A stretch of 64,000 bases of DNA, taken from NCBI GenBank assembly GCA_003246365.1, contig QKAN01000190.1:1-64000 (forward strand). Direction: 5' to 3'. The notes beneath the pieces are model-generated. The model saw only the letters and a program-made list of their open reading frames with translations, did no database searches and was not told the DNA's origin. The translations under genes and the position numbers were made by a program. Positions 8,350 to 17,198 of the stretch are shown here, piece after piece; within the stretch, counting starts at the first letter, position 1; the number at the start of each line of letters is the position of its first letter. Source of the DNA: Clostridia bacterium. GTDB lineage: Bacteria > Bacillota > Clostridia > Christensenellales > CAG-138.

Positions 8350-8397
8350 AAGTTACAATATTAGTAACTTGTTTTTCAAACCAGTATCCCCCATAAC
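8350..8397 (+). promoter_or_regulatory. degV promoter with overlapping palindromic operator
   Basis: AAGTTAC-aatatta-GTAACTT (8350-8370) is a 21-bp near-palindrome. It overlaps the -35 of TTGTTT-N17-CATAAC (8369-8397). The cognate repressor is unknown. The remainder of the 378-nt gap from 8074 holds a possible orphan hairpin at 8274-8305 and nothing else I recognise. Confidence 0.45.
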
Positions 8398-8451
8398 GAT
8401 AACCATCATCCTATTAGTATGCCTGAACAGGCATGCGGAAACGAGGCACAC

Positions 8452-9315
8452 ATGAGCTATCGCATCTTTACCGACGCTACCAGCGATCTGCCGGCAGAAT
8501 TTGCCGCACAGCTGGGAGTAACCGTAATGCCCATGGGGTTCACCATGGATGAAAAAGAGTATTTCTACATACCCGGTAATTCGGTTATGCCGATTGAAAC
8601 CTTTTACGCAAATATGCGCGCGGGGAAAGACGTTACCACCGCGCAGGTGAACACATTTGCGTTTCTGGAGGCATTCGAACCCGTGTTGAAAGCGGGAGAG
8701 GACATCCTCTACATCGGCTTTTCCTCAAAACTTTCGGGCACTGTCCAATCGGCAGTCAGCGCGGCAGAAGAGCTGCGTCCAAAATATCCGGAGCGCAAAA
8801 TTATCGTAGTCGATTCCTGCTCCGCTTCATTGGGCGAAGGTTTACTGGTTTACTATGTTGCGCGGAAAAAGGATCTCTCTTTGGATGAACTCGCTGCATG
8901 GACCGAAGAAAACAAGCTTCGCTTTGCGCATTGGTTCACCGTTGACGATCTGGTCTATCTCAAACGCGGTGGACGCATCAGCGGAGCGACCGCAGCCATT
9001 GCAACCATTCTCAACATCAAACCCGTCATGCATGTTGACGACGAAGGCTATCTTGTTGCGGTTGAAAAAGTGCAGGGCAGAAAAAAATCGCTTCGTTCGC
9101 TTTTTGAGCACATGGAGAAAACTGTTGATACCGCGGCGACGGACACGGTGTTTATCGGCCATTGCGACGCGCAAAGCGACGCGGATTATGTCGCTTCCCT
9201 TGTGCGCGAGGCGTATCCGGACATGACGGTATACGTCGATACAATCGGAACAAGCATTGGCGCGCACTCCGGCCCCGGCACCATCGCGCTGTTCTTTGTT
9301 GCGAGCGAACGCTAA
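8452..9315 (+). CDS. DegV family fatty-acid-binding protein
   Basis: The protein has 287 residues from the ATG at 8452, which follows GAGG. An upstream in-frame ATG at 8419 has no ribosome site. The N-terminal domain begins YRIFTDATSDLP, the hallmark of DegV, with GFSSKLSGTVQSA lining the lipid pocket. The C-terminal domain contains LVYLKRGGRISGATAA and ends IGAHSGPGTIALFFV, all standard family motifs. Known role: DegV/FakB proteins bind free fatty acids and present them to FakA kinase for phospholipid synthesis. No fakA is visible in the window, so the pathway role is inferred. It stands alone between its own promoter and a terminator. Confidence 0.92.
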   Translation: MSYRIFTDATSDLPAEFAAQLGVTVMPMGFTMDEKEYFYIPGNSVMPIETFYANMRAGKDVTTAQVNTFAFLEAFEPVLKAGEDILYIGFSSKLSGTVQSAVSAAEELRPKYPERKIIVVDSCSASLGEGLLVYYVARKKDLSLDELAAWTEENKLRFAHWFTVDDLVYLKRGGRISGATAAIATILNIKPVMHVDDEGYLVAVEKVQGRKKSLRSLFEHMEKTVDTAATDTVFIGHCDAQSDADYVASLVREAYPDMTVYVDTIGTSIGAHSGPGTIALFFVASER

Positions 9316-9330
9316 AACTAATTCAAATAC

Positions 9331-9356
9331 AAGGCGGGAAAACCCCGCCTTTTTTC
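9331..9356 (+). terminator. Terminator of degV
   Basis: AAGGCGGG-aaaa-CCCCGCCTT stem followed by TTTTT. Confidence 0.85.
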
Positions 9357-9396
9357 GTTGCTGAAAGCGGTTTCCGGTATAACACCGCTGAATCGC

Positions 9397-9425
9397 TTGT
9401 AAATATGCTAAACAAAGACTAAAAT
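9397..9425 (+). promoter_or_regulatory. Promoter of pyrophosphatase-kinase operon
   Basis: TTGTAA-N17-TAAAAT. The leader is about 55-60 nt before the GGAGG-preceded ATG at 9490. Confidence 0.6.
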
Positions 9426-9489
9426 AAAAACACAATTTATTCCGACGCATACGGACAAAAACGCGTAAGCGAGGGACAACGGAGGACGA

Positions 9490-11103
9490 ATGGAACCCAT
9501 TTACATTACAGGGCACAAAAATCCAGATACGGACTCGATCGTTGCCGCTATCTCCTATGCCATGCTGAAAAACGCCCTCGGCGAGCGCGCCTACATCGCC
9601 GCGCGAATCGGGGAGCTCAGCGACCAGACGGAGATGCTGCTCAAAAAGTTTGATTTTCCCGCGCCGAAGATGCTCCGCACCGTGCGCACGCAGGTATCGG
9701 ATCTCGACTACGATACACCGCCGATCCTCTCCGCAGCGGTAAGCGTATACCACGCCTGGCAAACCATCGTTTCGGATTCCGCCGGGGTTCCAACCCTGCC
9801 GGTCACCGACGAGGACGGAAAGCTCTACGGCATGCTGACGCCGGAAGAAATTGCATCCTATGACATGCGTTTCATCAAAAGCAGTCAGCTTGAGGGAATT
9901 CCGCTGTTCAACCTGCTTGCCTGTTTGGACGGGCGGCTGATCAACGCCGCGACGGAACAAACCGTGCTCAGCGGCTCGCTCGTTGTTGCACTCCCGACGC
10001 ATACTGGTTTGCCGGACATTACGGAAGAAAGCGTCGTACTCTGCGGCAACCAGCCGGAAGTGATTAAACTAGCGCTGGAAAAGAAAGCCGCCGCGTTGAT
10101 CGTTTGCGAAAGCGAAGTTGACGCCACGCTTGTCGCCGGAGAGTATACAACCTGCATCATTTCGACGCCATACGACGCATATGCCGCTTCGCGTCTCGTC
10201 TTTTTCGCCGTTCCGGTTTCGCGTATCTGCCGGAAGGAAAATCTCGTTTCCTTCCACCTGACGGATTATCTGGACGACGTGCGGGAGACAACGCTCAAAT
10301 CGCGCTTCCGCAGTTACCCGATTCTGGACGAAAACGACCGCGTCGTCGGTACGCTTTCGCGGTTTCATCTGTTGCGCCCGAAAAGAAAGCGCGTCGTGCT
10401 CGTCGACCACAACGAACTGCACCAATCGGTGCTGGGATTAGAGCAAGCGGAAATTCTGGAAATCATAGACCATCACCGCCTTGCAGAGGTGGAAACGGAT
10501 GCGCCGGTATATGTGCGCAACGAACCCGTCGGCAGCACCTGCACCATCATCACCAGCATGTATTTTGAGCGCGGCGTCATGCCGAGCAAAAAACTGGCCG
10601 GGTTGCTCGCGGCGGCAATCGTATCCGATACGATCGTGTTTAAGTCGCCAACCAGCACGCTTGTGGATCGCGCAATGGCGGAACGCATGGCGAAGATTGC
10701 GGGAATTTCACTCGACACACTCGGACAGGAGATTTTCTCCGTATCCCCGACCGATGAAGGCAGCCTGGAAACACTATACTTCACAGATTTCAAACAGTTC
10801 CAAATTGCCGGGCATTCCCTCGGCATTTCGCAGATCACCTCGCTGGATACAGAGGCGTTGGGCGAACGAAAGAGCGACTTTGTCGAGCTGATGGAGCGCG
10901 AAATGGAACTGCACAAATATGACATGATGCTGCTGATGCTCACCGATGTTCTCAAAGAAGGCACGCTGTTAATCGCCGTCGGAGATCTCGACTCGGTTGA
11001 ACACGCGTTTAGCGTTTCGTTTAAAAACCACGCGGCATTTTTGCCCGGGGTTATCTCCCGCAAAAAACAGATCGTACCCGCGCTCTCGCTGCTTTGGGGC
11101 TAA
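9490..11103 (+). CDS. ppaC: Family II (Mn-dependent) inorganic pyrophosphatase with CBS and DRTGG regulatory insert
   Basis: The enzyme hydrolyses cytosolic pyrophosphate to two phosphates. In the 537-residue protein the N-terminal DHH domain starts ITGHKNPDTDSIVAAI, which carries the metal ligands His and two Asp. A first CBS half (SDSAGVPTLPVTDEDGKLYGML, about 95-115) precedes a DRTGG-like region (about 150-240) and a second CBS half (FRSYPILDENDRVVGTLSRF, about 275-295). The catalytic domain resumes with VDHNELHQSV and EIIDHHRLAE (DHH) and ends with the DHHA2 domain (LLIAVGDL, SRKKQIVP). Family knowledge: CBS-DRTGG pyrophosphatases of Clostridia are regulated by adenine nucleotides and diadenosine polyphosphates. 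It is 62 nt upstream of the nucleoside kinase, which follows on the same strand. Confidence 0.95.
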   Translation: MEPIYITGHKNPDTDSIVAAISYAMLKNALGERAYIAARIGELSDQTEMLLKKFDFPAPKMLRTVRTQVSDLDYDTPPILSAAVSVYHAWQTIVSDSAGVPTLPVTDEDGKLYGMLTPEEIASYDMRFIKSSQLEGIPLFNLLACLDGRLINAATEQTVLSGSLVVALPTHTGLPDITEESVVLCGNQPEVIKLALEKKAAALIVCESEVDATLVAGEYTTCIISTPYDAYAASRLVFFAVPVSRICRKENLVSFHLTDYLDDVRETTLKSRFRSYPILDENDRVVGTLSRFHLLRPKRKRVVLVDHNELHQSVLGLEQAEILEIIDHHRLAEVETDAPVYVRNEPVGSTCTIITSMYFERGVMPSKKLAGLLAAAIVSDTIVFKSPTSTLVDRAMAERMAKIAGISLDTLGQEIFSVSPTDEGSLETLYFTDFKQFQIAGHSLGISQITSLDTEALGERKSDFVELMEREMELHKYDMMLLMLTDVLKEGTLLIAVGDLDSVEHAFSVSFKNHAAFLPGVISRKKQIVPALSLLWG

Positions 11104-11165
11104 CCCTCTGCAAAGGAGCCGCAGCGTAAACGCTGCATAAAAACCCGTAAAGGAGGCGGAATTCG

Positions 11166-12878
11166 TTGAAACTCATCATAGACGGCATTGCAACCGAAGC
11201 TTCATGCGGCGAGCGGCTGCTCGACATCGTGCGGCGAATCGGTTTGGACAGTCCGGAACTCAAAAAACGCCCGCTTGCGGCGAGCATCGCCGGAGAAACC
11301 TTTACGCTCAACTACATCCCTCTGCGCGAAGAAAGCGGCAACGCAGGACAAAAGGTGATGCTGCGCCGCGCGATGCGCGCAGCAAACGGCAAGGTAAATT
11401 TGCTGCGTTATGACTCCGCGCGCGGAAACCGCGTTTACGAGCGATCCATGCTGTTTGTGTTCCTCCTCGCGATGCGAAAGCTCTATCCAAAAACGCGCGT
11501 TCGCATCAACTATGCAGTCGGCGCCGGATTGTTTGCCACCGTTGGCGACGGAATGAAACTAGCCCAGCAGGATATCGACCGCATCAAGGCAACCATGCGG
11601 GAGATTGTTGACGCCGACCTGACGCTGGAGCGAAAGCGCGTTGACATTGAAGACGCGATCAACTATTTTTCCGCAGACGGACAGGACGACAAAGTTCGCT
11701 TGCTGCGGTATCGTCAGTTTGCCTATTTCGACCTCTATCGACAGGAAGATTACGTCGATTATTTTTACGGAGAGATGGCGCCTTCCACGGGCTATGTTTC
11801 TGTGTTCGACCTGCAGGCGCAAAAAGGCGGACTTCTGTTGCTGCGCCCCTCCGCCGAAAACCCGAACAAACCCGCAAAGCATGTTTCCCTACCGCGGCTC
11901 TCCGGCGTATTCTCCGAGAGCGAAGAGTGGGGCGGACTGATGCACTGCACGGTGGTTGCGGATTTAAACGACATGGTGCTCAGCGGAAATGTGCGAACGC
12001 TGATTCGCGTGAACGAAGCGCTGCACGAAAAACGCTTTGCCATGCTGGCGGATGAAATCATCGACCGCGGCGCGCGCGCAATCGTCATCGCCGGCCCTTC
12101 CAGCAGCGGCAAAACAACGAGCGCAAACCGCCTCTGCACGCAGCTTCGCGTGCACGGAAAAACACCGATTCTTGTTTCGCTGGATAACTACTACCTCAAC
12201 CGCGAACTGCTCAAACCCGGTCCCGACGGAACGGTTGACCTCGAAGACATTGCAACGATCGACGTGCCGCAGTTTCAAGAGGATCTCACAAGACTGTTGC
12301 GCGGTGAAGAAGTGGATCTTCCGGTGTTCGACTTTATCCACCAACAGCGTTCGAAAAAAGGAAACCCCGTTCGGATCGACGAGCGCACGCCGCTTGTCAT
12401 CGAAGGATTACATGGATTGAATCCGATGCTGCTGCCGCCCGCAGTGGATTCGAAGTTGATTTTCCGCTTGTATGTGTCCGCGCTGACCACACTCAACCTC
12501 GACGATCACAACAGAGTTCCGACAACATATATGCGGCTGTTACGGCGGCTGGTTCGCGACCACGAAACACGCGGCGCTTCCGTTGAACGCACGCTCTCCA
12601 TGTGGGACAGCGTACGCGCCGGCGAAGAGAAATGGATCTTCCCGTTTCAGGAGGATGCGGATGCCATTTTCAACACAACGCTCATCTATGAGCCCGCCGT
12701 GTTGAAAAAGCACATTTTCCCGCTGCTGGGCGCGGTGCAACCCGAAAGCCCGTATTATGACGACGCGCGCTCCATCGTAAAATTTCTGAATTACTTCGTC
12801 GAAGCGGATGTTGAGGACGAAATTCCGCCGACTTCGATTCTGCGTGAATTCATCGGCGGAAACACATTTTACCGCTGA
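11166..12878 (+). CDS. Nucleoside (uridine-type) kinase with TGS/threonyl-tRNA-synthetase-like N-terminus
   Basis: The start is TTG at 11166, supported by AAGGAGG 9 nt upstream; there is no better ATG. In the 570-residue protein, residues 1-60 form a TGS-like beta-grasp. Residues 60-230 resemble the second additional domain of threonyl-tRNA synthetase. A phosphoribulokinase/uridine kinase domain begins at about 295 with IVIAGPSSSGKTTSANRL (Walker A), then SLDNYYLNRE, VDLPVFDF and LVIEGLHGLNP (Walker B). Such fusions are common in Clostridia and are annotated as nucleoside kinases; the precise substrate is not established by sequence. It is co-transcribed with the pyrophosphatase and ends in a strong terminator. 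Confidence 0.88.
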   Translation: MKLIIDGIATEASCGERLLDIVRRIGLDSPELKKRPLAASIAGETFTLNYIPLREESGNAGQKVMLRRAMRAANGKVNLLRYDSARGNRVYERSMLFVFLLAMRKLYPKTRVRINYAVGAGLFATVGDGMKLAQQDIDRIKATMREIVDADLTLERKRVDIEDAINYFSADGQDDKVRLLRYRQFAYFDLYRQEDYVDYFYGEMAPSTGYVSVFDLQAQKGGLLLLRPSAENPNKPAKHVSLPRLSGVFSESEEWGGLMHCTVVADLNDMVLSGNVRTLIRVNEALHEKRFAMLADEIIDRGARAIVIAGPSSSGKTTSANRLCTQLRVHGKTPILVSLDNYYLNRELLKPGPDGTVDLEDIATIDVPQFQEDLTRLLRGEEVDLPVFDFIHQQRSKKGNPVRIDERTPLVIEGLHGLNPMLLPPAVDSKLIFRLYVSALTTLNLDDHNRVPTTYMRLLRRLVRDHETRGASVERTLSMWDSVRAGEEKWIFPFQEDADAIFNTTLIYEPAVLKKHIFPLLGAVQPESPYYDDARSIVKFLNYFVEADVEDEIPPTSILREFIGGNTFYR

Positions 12879-12898
12879 ACAATCAAATCAACAGATCG

Positions 12899-12932
12899 CG
12901 TCCGCCATGTAACACAGGCGGACGTTTTTTTA
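12899..12932 (+). terminator. Terminator of ppaC-kinase operon
   Basis: CGTCCGCC/GGCGGACG stem with a 10-nt loop, then TTTTTTT. Confidence 0.9.
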
Positions 12933-13012
12933 TATGACTATACAATTGCGAAGAGAAATCGGCGAACTCGTTACATTCCGGTTAAGAAACCGAAAACGAT
13001 GGCGAACATTTA

Positions 13013-13041
13013 TTGACTTTGGGGAAAGGGTTTCATATTAT
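13013..13041 (+). promoter_or_regulatory. Strong sigma-A promoter of LPXTG-sortase operon
   Basis: TTGACT-N17-TATTAT is near consensus at optimal spacing. The leader is about 60 nt and ends in AAGGAGGAACTGTAA before the ATG at 13109. Confidence 0.85.
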
Positions 13042-13108
13042 GATATCAGTCCATGAAACTCTCGTTTCATCCGTATCGATACTCCTAACTTTTAAGGAGG
13101 AACTGTAA

Positions 13109-14452
13109 ATGAAAAAGACAATTCTCTACAAGGCGGCGGCCGTGCTGACCATGGTTGCGCTCGCGCTTGTAATTACCGTCGTTCCGAAAGCGGCGCTTGC
13201 GGACGTAACGGCAATCACGTTCAGTCCGACAAGTCCCCAGACCATTCTTGTCGGCGGTACCGTTACCGTTAGCACAACGCTTACGCAAACCGGTACGACG
13301 ACGAATCCGACCTATACCTGGTCTGCCAGCCCATCCGGCGTTGTCAGCCTTTCTTCCACCACGGCCAGTTCTGTCACGTTCACCGGTTTAACTGCCGGAA
13401 CCGCGACTGTTACGGTTACCGCGCTGGATGACGGCGACGTTGCAAACAGCACACCGGGCACCACCGAAACCTATACGATCGTCGTAAGCCCGATGACCGT
13501 TTCCCCGAGCACATCCTATCTCGCTCCGGGTTCAACGGCAACGCTTACCGCATCGGATTATACCGGAACCATTACCGGCTGGTCTTCCAGCAACACCAGC
13601 GTCGCAACGGTTAGCTCCGCGGGCGTTGTAACGGCAATCAGCTCCGGCACGGCAACCATTACCGCGACCAACACGCCGGCAGGCGGCGCGCCGACACAAA
13701 CGGCAACCGCAACGGTCATGGTACCTACCGTAACGCTGAACCCCTCTACCCAGGAACTCACCGCAGCGAGCACGACGACTTCGCTAACGCTCACCATAGT
13801 AAACGGCGGAACGTTGATTCCAGACGGAACAACGGTTAACTGGAGCAGTTCGAATTCTGCAATCGGTTCTCTCTCCGCTACTTCCTCAACGGTTTCAAGC
13901 GGCGCTGCAACCATTAACTTTACGTCGAGCTCGGCCGGAACCAATGGCACAACGACCATTACCGCAACCGTCGGCGGCTATACGCGTACCGCAACCGTCA
14001 CCGTTTCGACCGTGCAGTATCTGGAACTGGTCGGGCCGACGAACCTTGACGCAACGACGCGCACCGGAACCTATACCGTGTATCTGCGAAATGCGGACGG
14101 CACGATTTATGACGACGACACCAGCACCGTACACTGGAGCTGGAGTTCAAGTTACCTTTCCATTACGAGCGCCACGCTCAACGACAGCCGTTCCGACATG
14201 GAAAATGGTCAGGCACAGATTCAGCTTTATGCGCGCTACAACACGACCAGCAGCGGCACACGTCTGTATGTCTGGCTCAACAGCGACTATGACGAGCGGA
14301 TTTACCATACGATCTACATCACCGGTCTGAGTTCCCTGCCGCAAACCGGGCAGGATATGACACTCGTATATGTGTTCAGCGGACTGGGAGCGACACTTCT
14401 TGTCGCAGCGGGAGTATGGTATGGCATCCGAAAGAAACGCACCGCAGCATAA
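13109..14452 (+). CDS. LPXTG-anchored surface protein with bacterial Ig-like (Big_2) repeats
   Basis: The protein has 447 residues. A signal peptide (1-31, cleavage probably after KAALA) is followed by Thr/Ser-rich Ig-like domains. The Big_2 signature occurs in SSSNTSVATVSSAGVVTAIS followed by GTATITAT (about 155-185). Similar but degenerate repeats lie at about 32-130 and 200-300. An unrelated C-terminal module (about 305-405, WSWSSSYLSIT) precedes the sorting signal: LPQTG (410-414), a hydrophobic helix and RKKRTAA. After export a sortase would cleave between Thr and Gly and attach the protein to peptidoglycan. The next gene is a sortase that overlaps this one by 32 nt, so it is the likely dedicated enzyme. 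The ligand or function of the Ig domains is unknown. Confidence 0.92.
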   Translation: MKKTILYKAAAVLTMVALALVITVVPKAALADVTAITFSPTSPQTILVGGTVTVSTTLTQTGTTTNPTYTWSASPSGVVSLSSTTASSVTFTGLTAGTATVTVTALDDGDVANSTPGTTETYTIVVSPMTVSPSTSYLAPGSTATLTASDYTGTITGWSSSNTSVATVSSAGVVTAISSGTATITATNTPAGGAPTQTATATVMVPTVTLNPSTQELTAASTTTSLTLTIVNGGTLIPDGTTVNWSSSNSAIGSLSATSSTVSSGAATINFTSSSAGTNGTTTITATVGGYTRTATVTVSTVQYLELVGPTNLDATTRTGTYTVYLRNADGTIYDDDTSTVHWSWSSSYLSITSATLNDSRSDMENGQAQIQLYARYNTTSSGTRLYVWLNSDYDERIYHTIYITGLSSLPQTGQDMTLVYVFSGLGATLLVAAGVWYGIRKKRTAA

Positions 14453-15314
14453 GCGGGACGATCTAAGCGGACTGCCTTCCATTCTGGACGAACACCGCGA
14501 AAGCGGAAAAAAAGCCCGCAACGAACTGCGCGCGATTCGCGCGCTTGGACTGACCGCCATCATCCTTGGCGTCGTTGCTCTGGCTCTCCTTGCCGTCAAA
14601 ATTTTTGAAGGCGAAACAGCCGGCGACAACGCAAGCGCTCTGCTGGCAGCCTATAAAGAAAACGAAGCTGCTTCACCAGCAGCAACCGCCTCCGCTACGC
14701 AAGACGGAAGCGAAGAATCGCCGGAAACGACGGACGAAAGCTATGAAGCAACCGACGCGACCGCTGACGCAACCGCCGCTGAAGACGCCAACGAGCATCT
14801 GGCGGACGACGGCTCGGTTACGGTCGATTCGGAATCCGGAGACTATGTGCAGCCGGACGCACCGGAAGTTTCTGCGCTGGATGAAGCGATTGAGAAAATT
14901 ATCGCGGCAACTGGCGAAGACGGCGTCATCGGTATTCTCGAAATACCGAAATACGACGTGGAACTCCCGATTATCGGGCAATGGTCCTACAAGCTCCTTA
15001 AGATTTCGATCTGCCGCTATAAAGGGCCGGATCCGCTTGAAGACGGAAACCTCGTGATCATTGGTCACAACTACAAGAGCGGAGCGCACTTCGGCATCCT
15101 CAAGAATCTGGTCGTCGGCGATGAGCTGTATCTGACCAATGCCGATACCGGTGTACGCGCACGATATGAAGTCTACGAGATCAAGAGCATCTCGGCTGAT
15201 TCGTTCAGCGCGCTGAAGGCCTATCAGGGCGACGCGGGATTAACGCTGTTGACCTGCAAGGACAACGGAACAAACCGCCTTCTGGTTCGCTGCGTACAGA
15301 AAGCCGCATCCTAA
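14421..15314 (+). CDS. Sortase (LPXTG transpeptidase)
   Basis: The protein has 297 residues from the ATG at 14421, which has GGGAG 7 nt upstream inside the preceding gene. A cytosolic basic start and one membrane helix (about 36-60) precede an acidic Thr/Ala/Glu-rich stalk (about 65-140). The sortase barrel begins at GVIGILEIPKYDVELPI. Catalytic residues are visible: His in VIIGHNYKSG, Cys in LTLLTCKDNG and Arg in NRLLVRC. The family joins the Thr of a cleaved LPXTG substrate to lipid II or pilin. The 32-nt overlap with the LPQTG gene implies translational coupling and a substrate-enzyme pair. The long acidic stalk is unusual and would hold the catalytic domain away from the membrane. Sub-class not assigned. 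Confidence 0.93.
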   Translation: MASERNAPQHKRDDLSGLPSILDEHRESGKKARNELRAIRALGLTAIILGVVALALLAVKIFEGETAGDNASALLAAYKENEAASPAATASATQDGSEESPETTDESYEATDATADATAAEDANEHLADDGSVTVDSESGDYVQPDAPEVSALDEAIEKIIAATGEDGVIGILEIPKYDVELPIIGQWSYKLLKISICRYKGPDPLEDGNLVIIGHNYKSGAHFGILKNLVVGDELYLTNADTGVRARYEVYEIKSISADSFSALKAYQGDAGLTLLTCKDNGTNRLLVRCVQKAAS

Positions 15315-15323
15315 TCAACCAAA

Positions 15324-15354
15324 CAAAAACACCCGTTTAAAACGGGTGTTTTTT
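15324..15354. terminator. Bidirectional terminator between sortase and metallophosphoesterase
   Basis: AACACCCGTTT/AAACGGGTGTT stem with A-run and T-run flanks, serving convergent genes. Confidence 0.88.
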
Positions 15355-15360
15355 ACTGCT

Positions 15361-16044
15361 TTAAAATATTCTTTTCGGTTTGAAGTCCAGCTTATCTGCG
15401 GCAACGCAATGATAAACGATTCCGTTCCGTTCTCCTTCAAAAGCGTTGCGGTTCGCTTCTCCGTGCAGATGTCCGTAAACAACGATCTGTACGCCCGCCT
15501 GTTCCAACCGCTCGGTAAACCCGCTTCCGCGGTCTTTATCCGCAAACGGCGGATAGTGCAGCATCGCGATCTTTGTTTGCGTTTCCGGCAGGGAGCGAAG
15601 GGAGAGGGAAAGGCGATCGAGTTCCCGCAAATAGATCTTTTCGTCATCCGCGGTGAAGTTGCCGCTGCCCGGACAGAGCCACCCGCGACTGCCGCAGATG
15701 CCAACGCCGTCTTCAACAAACGAATCATTTTGCAGCGCACGCATCCCCTGCGGGAGCGCGGCGCGAACGCGGCCGATCGCGCTCCACCAATAATCGTGAT
15801 TTCCCTTGAGTAATATCTTTTTGCCCGGAAGATCGCCGATAAACGAAAGATCGGGCAACGCCGCCTGAAGCTGCATTGCCCAACTGATATCGCCGGGAAT
15901 CAGCACGAGATCGTCCTCTTGAACCGTTTCGCGCCAGTTCCGCTCTAATTTTTCCGCATGACCGCGCCAGGCTTCCCCGAACACGTCCATGGGTTTTTCC
16001 GATGTGAGCGAAAGATGCAAGTCCGCAATGGCGTATATCTGCAT
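15361..16044 (-). CDS. Calcineurin-like metallophosphoesterase
   Basis: The protein has 227 residues from the ATG at 16044 with AGGAG 9 nt upstream. Metal-ligand motifs appear in order: YAIADLHLS (D-x-H), LIPGDISWA (GD), LLKGNHDYWW (GNHD), MLHYPPF and YGHLHGEANR (GHxH). This is the complete two-metal phosphodiesterase set. Close relatives are annotated as YkuE-like or serine/threonine-type phosphoesterases of Clostridia without a proven substrate. There is no signal peptide, so it is cytosolic. It is probably co-transcribed with the zinc-ribbon protein upstream (43 nt gap). Confidence 0.88.
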   Translation of the reverse strand: MQIYAIADLHLSLTSEKPMDVFGEAWRGHAEKLERNWRETVQEDDLVLIPGDISWAMQLQAALPDLSFIGDLPGKKILLKGNHDYWWSAIGRVRAALPQGMRALQNDSFVEDGVGICGSRGWLCPGSGNFTADDEKIYLRELDRLSLSLRSLPETQTKIAMLHYPPFADKDRGSGFTERLEQAGVQIVVYGHLHGEANRNAFEGERNGIVYHCVAADKLDFKPKRIF

Positions 16045-16087
16045 CCAACCGCTCCTCTCACCGCGCACGCGCGGGATGATTCATCTT

Positions 16088-16414
16088 TTATTCTTCGTCG
16101 GAGTCTAACTCCTCATCATCTAACAAGTCGTCATCGTCGTCAAACGAATCTTCGTCCTCGTTTACAACAGTAGCGCTCTCGAGCACTTTCTGCCGTTTTT
16201 TCTCTTTCAGGCATGCGACACAAAGGTCTCCGCCGCGCACCGCGGGCGCTTCGCCGCATTCGGAACAAATGACGACTTCGTCTTCTTCCGGCTCTTCTTC
16301 CACGCGGCGACCGCGTGCTTGCGCGCGCTTCATTTCCCGCTTGCATACTTCGCAATAATCTTCGCCTTCGCGAATATAGTTTAACTCACATTTTGGGCAC
16401 TTATGCAATGCCAT
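16088..16414 (-). CDS. Small zinc-ribbon protein with acidic tail
   Basis: The protein has 108 residues from the ATG at 16414. Four CxxC knuckles are visible: CPKC, CEVC, CSEC and CVAC, enough for two zinc ribbons. The linker is basic (KREMKRAQARGRR) and the last 35 residues are almost entirely Asp and Glu. Upstream reading in frame is possible but crosses the promoter at 16455-16483, so the shorter form is right. The function is unknown; an RNA- or protein-binding role is inference. The acidic tail could mimic nucleic acid. Confidence 0.75.
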   Translation of the reverse strand: MALHKCPKCELNYIREGEDYCEVCKREMKRAQARGRRVEEEPEEDEVVICSECGEAPAVRGGDLCVACLKEKKRQKVLESATVVNEDEDSFDDDDDLLDDEELDSDEE

Positions 16415-16454
16415 AGCTTTCGCCCTGCCTTTGTTTCCAAACGTTACGCTAGGT

Positions 16455-16483
16455 ATTATGCTAAAAATATATATGCATGTCAA
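16455..16483 (-). promoter_or_regulatory. Promoter of zinc-ribbon/phosphoesterase unit
   Basis: Minus strand: perfect TTGACA-N17-CATAAT. The start site falls near 16448, about 35 nt upstream of the ATG at 16414. Confidence 0.85.
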
Positions 16484-16502
16484 GAAAAAGTTCGTTTTCG
16501 TG

Positions 16503-16529
16503 AAAATTGCCCGCTCTTCGGGCATTTTT
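16503..16529. terminator. Terminator downstream of engB
   Basis: GCCCG/CGGGC stem with flanking A- and T-rich runs. Confidence 0.65.
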
Positions 16530-16559
16530 CAGGGTAAAAAATTGGTGTATTTCGTCCAA

Positions 16560-17198
16560 TTATTCGTCTTCTTCGGTTTCTTCTTCCGTTTTGCGTTCCG
16601 CCTGAAGAACGCTGTCTTGGTAAATTTGACCGATGCGCTCCATCAATGCGTCCTTGCCGATTTTTTCTTCCGAGGAAAACGGAATTGCAAACGGCGGCGC
16701 GCCGAGCAATTTTGCCGCTTTGTTGGCGGCAACCGCACGCTGGGATTTGCTGATCTTGTCCGCTTTTGTGGCAATCAGCGTAAACGGCACGCCGGAATAC
16801 AGCGTCCATTGAAACATCTGCTTGTCTTCCTGTGAGGGTTCATGGCGGATATCGATTAAAAGAAACAGATGCTTCGGTCTGCCGCTTGCGACATATCCGC
16901 CGATAAAATCGCCCCAATCCTTCTGCTCGTCCTTGCTTCGCTTGGCAAATCCATAGCCCGGCAGGTCGACCAGATAAAACGCGTTGTTGAGCAAAAAGTA
17001 ATTGATCAACCGCGTTTTTCCGGGTGTTTGCGAAATTCTCGCTAATTTCTGGTTGTTCGTCAGGCAGTTGATGAGGCTGCTTTTTCCAACGTTGCTGCGC
17101 CCGACAACCGCAATTTCGCACGGCAAGGGGGCAGGGTATGATTGACCCTGCCCCACGCTCGTGAGAAAAGTTGCTTGATTAATGGCGAACTGCTTCAT
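16560..17198 (-). CDS. engB: Ribosome biogenesis GTPase EngB (YsxC/YihA)
   Basis: EngB is an essential GTPase in large-subunit assembly. The 212-residue protein carries G1 GRSNVGKSS (about 33-41), the G2-region TPGKTRLINY, G3 DLPGYGFAK, G4 TKADK and G5-like PFSSEEK. The acidic C-terminus (RKTEEETEEDE) is longer than usual. It overlaps the end of lon by 20 nt, an arrangement (lon-engB) common in Bacillota, so it is co-transcribed with lon. Confidence 0.96.
   Translation of the reverse strand: MKQFAINQATFLTSVGQGQSYPAPLPCEIAVVGRSNVGKSSLINCLTNNQKLARISQTPGKTRLINYFLLNNAFYLVDLPGYGFAKRSKDEQKDWGDFIGGYVASGRPKHLFLLIDIRHEPSQEDKQMFQWTLYSGVPFTLIATKADKISKSQRAVAANKAAKLLGAPPFAIPFSSEEKIGKDALMERIGQIYQDSVLQAERKTEEETEEDE

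Noticed and set aside
8842..10002. 386-codon open frame on the minus strand
   Set aside because: Antisense to degV and the pyrophosphatase and spans their terminator and promoter, so it cannot be a real gene.
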